A stretch of 64,000 nt of DNA, from assembly GCF_000719865.1 (NCBI RefSeq), contig NZ_JOID01000001.1, positions 434,001 to 498,000 on the forward strand, read 5' to 3'. Source of the DNA: Streptomyces albus subsp. albus. Its GTDB lineage: Bacteria > Actinomycetota > Actinomycetes > Streptomycetales > Streptomycetaceae. A program made the position numbers and the translations under genes. The notes below the pieces were generated by a model that saw only the letters and a program-made list of their open reading frames with translations, searched no databases and had not been told where the DNA came from. Positions 30,341 through 37,360 of the stretch are shown here, piece after piece. The stretch's first letter is position 1. Each line of letters begins with the position of its first letter.

Positions 30341-32467
30341 TCAGCGCGGCGGGAGGGAACGGGCGCCCAGGGTCCGGTGGCGGAGGCGGCGGGCGGCCAG
30401 ACGGGCCTCGGGGCGTTCGGCGCGGAGCAGGGCGAGTTCCCGGCCGAGCACCTCGCCGAGGTGGGCGAGGAAGCGGCCGGGATCGTCGGCGGCGTCCCGT
30501 CCGGAGCCGGTGTCCGGGCCGGATCCGGTACCGGTGTCCGGGGCGGACCCCGACCCGGTGTCCGGGCCGGAGCCCGTATCCGGGCCGGCCGCGTCCGGGC
30601 CGGGTTCGGCGACCACACGGTCCACGATGCCGTGCGCCAGCAGGTCGGCGGAGCGCACGCCCTGCTGGGCGGCCACCTCGTCGGCCCGCTCCGTCGTCCG
30701 GTGCAGAATCGCCGAGGCGCCCTCAGGGGGCAGCGGTGACAGCCAGGCGTGCTCCGCGGCCAGCACCCGGTCGGCCGGCAGCAGCGCCAGCGCCCCGCCG
30801 CCCGCGCCCTGGCCGAGCAGCAGGCACAGCGTCGGCGCGGGCAGGGTGACGAGGTCGGCCAGACTGCGGGCGATCTCGGCGGCCAGGCCGCCCTCCTCGG
30901 CCTCCCGGGAGAGCGCGGCACCGGCCGTGTCGACGACGGTCAGCAGCGGCAGCCCGAGTTCGGCGGCGATCCGCATGCCGCGCCGGGCCTCGCGCAGCCC
31001 GCCGGGGCCCAGCGGGGGTGCCGCGCCGTCGTGCCGGTCGTGGCCGAGGACGACGCACGGGGTGCCGCCGATGCGGGCGAGCGCGAGCAGCAGCCCGGGG
31101 TCGTGTTCGCCGGCGCCGGTCCCGCTGAGGGGGGTGACCTGCCGGCCGGCCGCCCGGAGCAGGGCCCGCACCCCGGGCCGTCCGGGGCGCCGTGAGCGCC
31201 GGATCGACGCGGCGGTGGCGGAGACGGCGGCTGCGGAGACGCCGGTGGCAGGGGTGCCGGGCCCCGCCGCGGCCCCGCCGCCGAGCTTGCCCCCGGCCCC
31301 GCCGCCGGCCCCCTGCCCGCCCGGCCCGGCGGCGCTGTCCGGTGCGGCGGCGGTCTCGGCTCCGCGCTCGTCCTCCGCCACGTCCGAGCGCCCCGTCGCG
31401 ACCCCGCCGGCCGGGCCCTCGGCCCCGCCGCCGGTCCCCTGTCCGTCCGTCGCGCCGGCGGTCTCCGGCGCGGTGGCTCCCTCGGGTGTGTCGACGGTCT
31501 CCGGCGGCGTACCGGCGGTCTCCGCTCCGGGCTCGTACGCCTCCGCCGGGCTCTCCGCCCCGGCGGAGGCAGGCGCACCCTCCGCGGCCGGCGGTGTCCG
31601 CCGCGGCTCCGGGTCCGCCGCGGAGGCCCCCTCCGGAACGCCGGGAGCCGGCCCCGTCCCCTCGTGCGGTCCGCGCGCGGGCGGTGGCGCATCCGGAGTC
31701 TCCGTGCCGGCGGCCGGCCGCCGTTCCGCCGGGGCCGCCCCGGCGCTCCCGGTGGCCGGGGCCGGCGGGGCGGTGCCGGAGGCATCGTCACAGAGGACGT
31801 CCAGGGCGTTCGCGACGACCGCGGGCAGTTCCCGGGCGGGCAGCACCGCGTCGACCAGTCCGTGGGCGAGCAGGTTCTCCGCCGTCTGCACGCCCGGCGG
31901 GAACTCCTCTCCGTACAGGGCCTGGTGGACGCGCGGCCCGAGGAAGCCGATCAGCGCGCCCGGTTCGGCGGCGGTCAGATGTCCGAGCGAGCCCCAGGAG
32001 GCGAGGACCCCGCCGGTCGTCGGATGGCGCAGGTACACCAGGTACGGCAGACCGGCAGCCTTGTGCCCGGCGATGGCAGCCGTCACCTTGACCATCTGGA
32101 CGAACGCGATCGTCCCTTCCTGCATCCGGGTGCCCCCGGAGGCGGGTGCGGCGAGCAGCGGCAGCCGTTCCGCCGTCGCCCGTTCCACCGCGCGGACCAG
32201 CCGCTCTCCCGCCGCCACACCGATCGATCCGGCCAGGAAGCGGAACTCGCAGGCGACCACGGCCACCCGCCGGCCCCGGATCCGGCCCTCGCCGGTGATG
32301 ACGGATTCGTCCAGGCCGGTGCGCTCGCGCGCCCGTTCGAGGTCGGCGCGGTAGCCGGGGTCCCGGGTGGTGACGGGGACGGGCTCGTCCCAGGTCCGCC
32401 AACTGCCGCCGTCCAGGACGGCTTCGATCAGCTGGAGCACGGGCTCGCGTTCGCTCGGTCCGGTCAT
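30341..32467 (-). CDS. Fused acetyl-CoA carboxylase carboxyltransferase (AccD-like plus AccA-like halves)
   Basis: 708 residues from ATG. Residues about 1-225 resemble AccD (beta): GLDESVITGEGRIRG, EFRFLAGSIGVAAGERLVRA, ASGGTRMQEGTIAFVQM and GFLGPRVHQALYGEEFPPGVQ; the four-Cys zinc ribbon of bacterial AccD is absent. Residues about 225-420 are a long Ala/Gly/Pro/Glu/Thr-rich linker. Residues about 421-660 resemble AccA (alpha): GGTPCVVLGHDRHD, GLREARRGMRIAAELGLPLLT, VVDTAGA, and GQGAGGGALALLPADRVLA. Carboxyltransferase halves bind acyl-CoA and carboxybiotin. Most actinomycetes use AccB-type complexes, so this is probably a secondary enzyme; no biotin carboxylase or carrier is adjacent. Immediately 5' of the start is a 9-bp hairpin. 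Confidence 0.85.
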   Translation of the reverse strand: MTGPSEREPVLQLIEAVLDGGSWRTWDEPVPVTTRDPGYRADLERARERTGLDESVITGEGRIRGRRVAVVACEFRFLAGSIGVAAGERLVRAVERATAERLPLLAAPASGGTRMQEGTIAFVQMVKVTAAIAGHKAAGLPYLVYLRHPTTGGVLASWGSLGHLTAAEPGALIGFLGPRVHQALYGEEFPPGVQTAENLLAHGLVDAVLPARELPAVVANALDVLCDDASGTAPPAPATGSAGAAPAERRPAAGTETPDAPPPARGPHEGTGPAPGVPEGASAADPEPRRTPPAAEGAPASAGAESPAEAYEPGAETAGTPPETVDTPEGATAPETAGATDGQGTGGGAEGPAGGVATGRSDVAEDERGAETAAAPDSAAGPGGQGAGGGAGGKLGGGAAAGPGTPATGVSAAAVSATAASIRRSRRPGRPGVRALLRAAGRQVTPLSGTGAGEHDPGLLLALARIGGTPCVVLGHDRHDGAAPPLGPGGLREARRGMRIAAELGLPLLTVVDTAGAALSREAEEGGLAAEIARSLADLVTLPAPTLCLLLGQGAGGGALALLPADRVLAAEHAWLSPLPPEGASAILHRTTERADEVAAQQGVRSADLLAHGIVDRVVAEPGPDAAGPDTGSGPDTGSGSAPDTGTGSGPDTGSGRDAADDPGRFLAHLGEVLGRELALLRAERPEARLAARRLRHRTLGARSLPPR

Positions 32468-32497
32468 GTGGACACCCTGCCACGGCGCGGTGTCCAC
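32468..32497 (-). promoter_or_regulatory. Inverted repeat abutting the carboxyltransferase start codon
   Basis: GTGGACACC (32468-32476) and GGTGTCCAC (32489-32497) are perfect inverted repeats around 12 bases, with no base between the repeat and the ATG. In mRNA the arms would place the start codon and any ribosome binding site next to or inside a stem; as DNA it could be an operator over the promoter. Confidence 0.55.
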
Positions 32498-32874
32498 CGG
32501 TTCACCAGGCCGGACGCCCGCCGGCCCTCCCGTTCGCCGCCCGTTCGCCGCCCGTTCCCCCCTCGTCACCGCCCGGGGCGCCGGCACGGGCCCCGGCCGG
32601 GCCCCCGCGCGCCCCGGCCCAGGAGGGCGGCGCCGGGACGGCGTGGAGGTGGCGCGGCAGACCGCCGGGTCCGGCCGTCCCGGCCGCGGGAGGGGGTGCG
32701 GCGGCCCCTGCCGGCGTTCCGGCCGGGTGCGCCCGGACGGGGCCGGGGCGGTGGCCCGGAGTCGTCAGGGGTGCGGCCGCCGCTGGTGGCGCGGGCACCC
32801 GCCCCGTCAAGAGGCCGCCGGCGGCCGGCCCGGCGGGCGGCGTTTAGGGAGCATTGCTCCGGGAACCGGGCGGT
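32498..32874. other. Divergent spacer between carboxyltransferase and Rieske genes
   Basis: About 377 bases, C/G-rich, without gene or repeat apart from the hairpin at its left edge. The last 30 bases (GTTTAGGGAGCATTGCTCCG) contain GGAGCATTGCTCC, a 5-bp arm palindrome near 32848, close to the Rieske start. Confidence 0.4.
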
Positions 32875-33801
32875 ATGGCCATTTCACAGCGCAAGAGCAG
32901 CAGCAGCGCCGACGTCACCGCCCGCCGGGTGTTCCCGGACAGCGCCGGGCCCGGCCGCTTCCTGTCCGCCGTCGACCGGCTGGAACGGACGGAAGAACTC
33001 GATCCCACCATCGACTGGCTGCGTGAGCGGATCCGCCGCCTGCCGCTCGGTCCCCTCCGGGACGCACTGCACGGCCGGTGGCTGGGACACCCGCTCCATC
33101 CGGTGCTGGTACAGGTGCCGATCGGCGCTTGGCTGTCCGCCGCCGTGCTCGATCTGCTGCCCGGTGAGCGGCGCGAGGCCGACGTGCTGGTACTCGTCGG
33201 GCTGTCCGGTGCCGGTCCCGCCGCGGTGGCCGGCTGGGTTGACTGGGCCGAACTGCAGAAACCGCAGATGCGGGTGGGGTTGCCGCACTCCGTCTCCAAC
33301 GCGGTGGGCGTGCTGCTCTACGCCGGCTCGTTCGCCGCGCGCCGAGCGGGCCTGCGCGGCCTGGGTCGTGCGCTCGGCTTCGCCGGCTTCACGGTCGTCG
33401 GCATCGGCGGGGCGCTGGGCGGCCACATGGCGTACCGGCAGGCCTCCGGCGCCAACCACGCCGAGGACGTGCCGCACCGGATGCCGGCCGGCTGGCATCC
33501 GGTGGGCGACATGGCGCAGTTCCCGGTGGAGCAGCCGGTACGGCGCCGGGTGGGTGAGGTGGACGTGGTCGTCGTACGGGGGCCGGGCGGCGCCGTGCAC
33601 GTCCTGGCCGACCGGTGCACCCACATGGGCGGTCCGCTGTCCGAGGGCGAGGTCGCGGACGGCTGCATCACCTGCCCGTGGCACGGCAGTGCCTTCCGGC
33701 TGACCGACGGCTGGAACGTGCGCGGCCCGGCGACCGCGCCCGAGCACTCCTTCGAGACGCGGGTGCTCAACGGCCGGGTCGAGATCCGGCTGCGCGACTG
33801 A
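32875..33801 (+). CDS. DUF2231 membrane domain fused to a Rieske [2Fe-2S] ferredoxin domain
   Basis: 308 residues from ATG. Residues about 65-190 are a DUF2231 four-helix membrane domain with its His-rich start HGRWLGHPLHPVLVQVPIGAW and a later GGALGGHMAYR, positions suited to haem or metal binding. Residues about 205-305 are a Rieske domain with both cluster motifs, CTHMGGPL and CPWHGSAF (two Cys, two His), and a WNVRGPATAP region. A membrane-bound electron carrier is likely; the donor and acceptor are unknown. DUF2231-Rieske fusions are common in actinomycetes. The gene stands alone and ends in a perfect 18-bp hairpin. Confidence 0.88.
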   Translation: MAISQRKSSSSADVTARRVFPDSAGPGRFLSAVDRLERTEELDPTIDWLRERIRRLPLGPLRDALHGRWLGHPLHPVLVQVPIGAWLSAAVLDLLPGERREADVLVLVGLSGAGPAAVAGWVDWAELQKPQMRVGLPHSVSNAVGVLLYAGSFAARRAGLRGLGRALGFAGFTVVGIGGALGGHMAYRQASGANHAEDVPHRMPAGWHPVGDMAQFPVEQPVRRRVGEVDVVVVRGPGGAVHVLADRCTHMGGPLSEGEVADGCITCPWHGSAFRLTDGWNVRGPATAPEHSFETRVLNGRVEIRLRD

Positions 33802-33885
33802 GGCTTCGCGACCGAGGCCGGGCCGCACGACCGGGGCCCGGCGCCGTCCGGGCCTCCTCCGGCCACGGGTCCGGGGGCGGAGGAG

Positions 33886-33926
33886 GAACGCGGCCGTACC
33901 ACCGTGAGGGTGGTACGGCCGCGTTC
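33886..33926. terminator. 18-bp perfect hairpin after the Rieske gene
   Basis: GAACGCGGCCGTACCACC (33886-33903) and its complement (33909-33926) flank a 5-base loop. It is 85 bases beyond the stop. The rest of the 33802-34567 gap has no gene; its right end holds the repeats at 34349-34385 and the LPMO leader. Confidence 0.85.
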
Positions 33927-34348
33927 TCGCGCCGGAGGCAGGGGCGCCCGGGCTCCCCGGGCCTCGGGCCTCCCCGGTCTCCGGCCTCCCGGCCTCCCGG
34001 GAGGCGGCCTCCCGCACGGGCGTGGCCCCGAATGGACTTTCCCCGCAACGGCGTTCCGCGGCAGTCGCCCGGCTCCCGTGTCCTGTGCGGCCGGGTTCCG
34101 TGGAGGGCTGCGCCCCGACCTCCTCGGTTCCGTGGCCTTCCGGTCGCGCGCCGCACACACACGGGCCCCGCGCGCACGCCGGATCGCCGCCCGTTCCGCC
34201 GGACCACGCCGGCAGGGGAGCACCTCCGCCGGCGGGCGGTCCCCGCCCACGGACGAAGGCCGATTCCTCTGCGGGCGGGGCCACTTCCCCATCGCTGAGC
34301 CGACGCGTCCGAGCGGCTGCCGGCGCCGTCCGGCGCTCCGCCGACCAG

Positions 34349-34385
34349 CCGCTCCTTAACGACCGCTCAGCCGTTCCTTAACGGC
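34349..34385 (+). promoter_or_regulatory. Direct repeat upstream of the LPMO gene (possible regulator site)
   Basis: CCGCTCCTTAACGAC (34349-34363) and CCGTTCCTTAACGGC (34371-34385) match in 12 of 15 positions and are 22 bases apart, two helical turns. The second copy is also a small hairpin (CCGTT-CCTT-AACGG). It lies about 180 bases before the ATG at 34568. Confidence 0.45.
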
Positions 34386-34567
34386 GGCATAAGGATCGCC
34401 CCCGCCCCGTACCGGCAGCGGATTGCGGCGTTCTGCGGGGCTAGCGTGCTGAGCGCCGGGGCGGATTCCGGCCGCCGGTGCCGCACTTCGGGGGCCGCAC
34501 CGGAGCGCGCGTGCCCGCCCGGCCCCCGTGCCGCACCTGAGTTCCACCGTGTAAGGAGACCCCCACG

Positions 34568-35620
34568 ATGACCGTACGTCGCAAGGCCGCCGGAACCGTT
34601 CTCATCGGTGTCGCACCGCTGGCGCTGACCGCGCTCGCCGCCGCGCCCGCGGCCGCGCACGGCTCGATGACCGACCCGGTCAGCCGGGTGTCCGCCTGCT
34701 TCGCCGAGAATCCGGAGAGCCCGGACTCGGCGGCCTGCAAGGCGGCCGTCGCGGCCAGCGGCACCCAGGCGTTCTACGACTGGAACGAGGTCAACATCCC
34801 GGACGCCGCCGGGAAGCACAAGGAGATCATCCCGGACGGCAAGCTGTGCAGCGCCGGACGGGACAAGTACAAGGGTCTCGACCTGCCGCGGGCGGACTGG
34901 CCGGCCACCGCCCTGTCCGCCGGGAAGCACACCTTCCACTACAAGGCCACCGCCCCGCACAAGGGTTCGTTCGAGCTGTACATCACCAAGGCCGGTTACG
35001 ACCCGGCGAAGCCGCTGGCTTGGTCGGACCTGGAGGCCGAGCCGTTCGCGAAGGTCACCGATCCGCGACTGGTGAACGGGGAGTACGTGTTCGACGGCAC
35101 GGTGCCGGCGCGCTCGGGCCGTCATCTGGTCTACAGCGTCTGGCAGCGCTCGGACAGCCCCGAGGCGTTCTACACCTGTTCGGACGTCACCTTCGGCGGC
35201 GGCGCCGCGAGCGGTGCCGGTACGGGCACGGACGGCGCTCCGGAGGCGGCCGCCCCGGACGAGGCCCAGATCGAGGCCGCGGCCGGCAAGTCGACCGTCA
35301 GCCACGGCGGTCACGGCGGTGACGAACACCCGGCCGGGGACGCGGACGAGCCCGTCACGCGGGCCGCGCCGGCGGACGGAGCGGACGCGGACGGTGGCGC
35401 GGCGGACGGGGCCGGTAGCGGCAACTCTCCGTCGGCGGACGGCGCGAGCGGCCCCACCGGCGGCGCCGGGCAGGCGGGCGCAGACACGGAGGAGCTCGCG
35501 CAGACCGGCGGCTCCGGCTCCACCACCCCGCTCGCCGTGGGCGGTTCGGCCGTCGTGGCGCTCGGCGCCGCCGTGCTCCTCGCCTCCGCCCGCCGCCGGG
35601 CGGTCCGCCGGCGCGGCTGA
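34568..35620 (+). CDS. AA10 lytic polysaccharide monooxygenase with C-terminal LAQTG cell-wall anchor
   Basis: 350 residues from ATG, GTAAGGAGA upstream. The signal peptide ends AAA, leaving His31 as the new N-terminus; His31 and about His131 (in TAPHKGSFELYITKAGY) form the copper histidine brace that cleaves chitin or cellulose oxidatively. The catalytic domain reaches about residue 225, with Cys pairs at 44/57 and near 94 and 207. A low-complexity Ala/Gly/Asp stretch (about 225-305) carries the domain away from the surface. Then LAQTG (310-314), one hydrophobic helix and a basic tail: the sortase layout, with the LAxTG form used by Streptomyces sortase E. So it is a surface-bound monooxygenase. 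Sequence features (SMTDPVSRV, YDWNEVNIPDAAG) point to the chitin-active branch. No neighbour is functionally linked. Confidence 0.92.
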   Translation: MTVRRKAAGTVLIGVAPLALTALAAAPAAAHGSMTDPVSRVSACFAENPESPDSAACKAAVAASGTQAFYDWNEVNIPDAAGKHKEIIPDGKLCSAGRDKYKGLDLPRADWPATALSAGKHTFHYKATAPHKGSFELYITKAGYDPAKPLAWSDLEAEPFAKVTDPRLVNGEYVFDGTVPARSGRHLVYSVWQRSDSPEAFYTCSDVTFGGGAASGAGTGTDGAPEAAAPDEAQIEAAAGKSTVSHGGHGGDEHPAGDADEPVTRAAPADGADADGGAADGAGSGNSPSADGASGPTGGAGQAGADTEELAQTGGSGSTTPLAVGGSAVVALGAAVLLASARRRAVRRRG

Positions 35621-35951
35621 GCCCGACGTCCGTGACGCCCGCCCGGGCCCCCGATGCCCCGGCACTCCGGCGTCCGGACACCCCGACGCCCTGACGGACA
35701 CTCCGGCCGGACCGCCGCCCGGCCGGGCCGGAGCCGCCGTCACGGGCCGCCGCCGCCCTCTTCCCGCACGGGGAGGGGGCGGCGGTCGCGTGCGGTGCGC
35801 GCTCCCGTCCTGCCGTCGCCTTGTCCCGCGGCACTGCGGCGTGCCGTCGTGCCGTCAACACCGCCCGCGCACCGGCGGTTTCGACGGGGCCCGGCCGGAC
35901 CGGGGAAGAGCGCGGGGACCGGCGGGGGACCCCGCCCGCCGGGGCCGCCCG
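35621..35951. other. Convergent spacer between LPMO and mutasome genes
   Basis: About 330 bases of GC-rich sequence. I see no gene and no strong hairpin. Confidence 0.4.
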
Positions 35952-37106
35952 TCAGGCGGCGCGCCGCCCCGGGGCGCCGGGCGGGTCGCCGCGGCCCCGG
36001 CGGCGGCTCCGGCGGTGCGGCCCGCGCGCCGGTGCCCCGTCCGGGCCGCCGTCCGGGTCCCGCGCCGTATCCCGCTCCAGGGCCGCCGCGGGGCGGGCCG
36101 CGGCGGCGCCGAAGCGGGCGCGCGCCCGGTCGGTGACGGCCTCGATCCGGCGGGACTTGTCGTCGGCCGGGTCGAACGTCAGTTGGCGCGCGGCGAGTTC
36201 CGCCGGTGTCAGGTCCTCCGCGCGCAGGGCGACGGCGCGCACACGGGCCCGCTGCAGGCCGAGGGCGGCGTGCAGGGCGTACGCGGCGTCGGTCAGCGCC
36301 GGGGTGTGGTCCGTGGGTTCGGCGAGGGCCCGGGTGCGGCTGGTCGTGGAGCGGTCGGCGTAGCGGACGGTGAGCGTCAGCGCCCGTGCGACCCGGCCGT
36401 CGTTGCGGAGCCGCGCCCCCAGTTCGTGCGCGAGGGTGAGCAGCGCCCGGCGGCGCCGGTCCGGGTCCAGCTCGTCGTGGCCGAAGCGGTGTTCGGCTGC
36501 GGCGGACCGGGCGGGGGCGTTCGGTGTGACGGGGGTCGGGTCGATGCCGTGCGCCTGTTCGTGGACCCGCCGCCCGGTGGACGCGCCCAGGATCCGCTGG
36601 AGGGTGGCGGGGGGTGCGGCGGCGATCCGGTCGACGCTGTGCAGCCCGTAGGTGGTCAGGGTGCGCACGGTCGCCGGCCCGACGCCGTGCAGTCCGGCGG
36701 CGGGCTTGCGGGCGAGGAAGGCGGTGACCGCGTGCGGTTCGCCGGGGACGGTGCGGATCGCGCCGGGCGGGCCGTCGTGCGCGGCCATCCGGGCGAGCAG
36801 CGGGTTGACCGCGACCCCGACGGTGCAGTCGACGCCGTACCGGGCGAGCGCCCGCACCCGGACGAGGGCCGCGAGTTCCCCCGCGTCCCGGCCGAAGTAG
36901 CGGAGCGCGCCCCGGACGTCGGCGAGTGCCGCGTCGGGCGGCAGGGCCTGGACGACGGGGGTGAACTCGGTGAGCAGTCCGCGCAGTCCCTCGTAGGTCT
37001 CCTCGTCCGGCGGGCCGCCGCCGTCGGCGGCCCGGAACCGCAGGAACAGCACATGCGGCCCGGCCGGGGCCGTCCCGCCGGCGCCCTGCCCGGCCGGGCG
37101 GTTCAT
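35952..37106 (-). CDS. imuB: ImuB-like Y-family polymerase homologue lacking active-site carboxylates
   Basis: 384 residues from ATG (MNRPAGQGAG). The Y-family fold is recognisable: a palm start HVLFLRFRA, the GVDCTVGVAVNPLLARMAA segment, AGLHGVGPATVRTL (helix-hairpin-helix) and a little-finger region (about 225-320). But the first catalytic pair DxD reads LxL here, and the SxDE box reads PPDAALADV, so the Glu is an Ala. It should not polymerise; ImuB of mycobacteria is likewise inactive and works as the adaptor that brings DnaE2 to the sliding clamp. It is 254 bases downstream of dnaE2 on the same strand. The C-terminal stretch is basic and disordered. The ImuA/RecA-like partner is not in the window. 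An open frame continues upstream through a repeat (see 37110). Confidence 0.82.
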   Translation of the reverse strand: MNRPAGQGAGGTAPAGPHVLFLRFRAADGGGPPDEETYEGLRGLLTEFTPVVQALPPDAALADVRGALRYFGRDAGELAALVRVRALARYGVDCTVGVAVNPLLARMAAHDGPPGAIRTVPGEPHAVTAFLARKPAAGLHGVGPATVRTLTTYGLHSVDRIAAAPPATLQRILGASTGRRVHEQAHGIDPTPVTPNAPARSAAAEHRFGHDELDPDRRRRALLTLAHELGARLRNDGRVARALTLTVRYADRSTTSRTRALAEPTDHTPALTDAAYALHAALGLQRARVRAVALRAEDLTPAELAARQLTFDPADDKSRRIEAVTDRARARFGAAAARPAAALERDTARDPDGGPDGAPARGPHRRSRRRGRGDPPGAPGRRAA

Positions 37107-37109
37107 GGC

Positions 37110-37315
37110 GGCGGCTCCGGCGGCTCCGGTTCCGGTCCCGGCAACTCCCGCTCCGGCCCCGGCACCCGCTCCGGCACTTACGGCACCTGCCCCGGCACCG
37201 GCTCCCACTCCGGCCCCGGGCCCGGCACTTGCTCCGGCTCCGGCTCCGGCTCCCTCTCCGCCTCCGCCTCCGGCTCCGGCTCCGATTTCGGAACTTGCTC
37301 CGGCTCCGGCCCCGG
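37110..37315. repeat. Degenerate hexanucleotide (GGCTCC) repeat between dnaE2 and the ImuB-like gene
   Basis: GGCTCC and relatives (GGCACC, GGCCCC) repeat about thirty times between 37110 and 37315. All of it is in-frame with the ImuB-like gene (Ala-Gly repeats), and the frame stays open into the end of dnaE2, so an N-terminally extended protein cannot be excluded. Confidence 0.7.
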
Positions 37316-37360
37316 CGGGGGTCCTCCCGGCGGACGCGCCGCTCCCGGTCCTCCCCCCGC

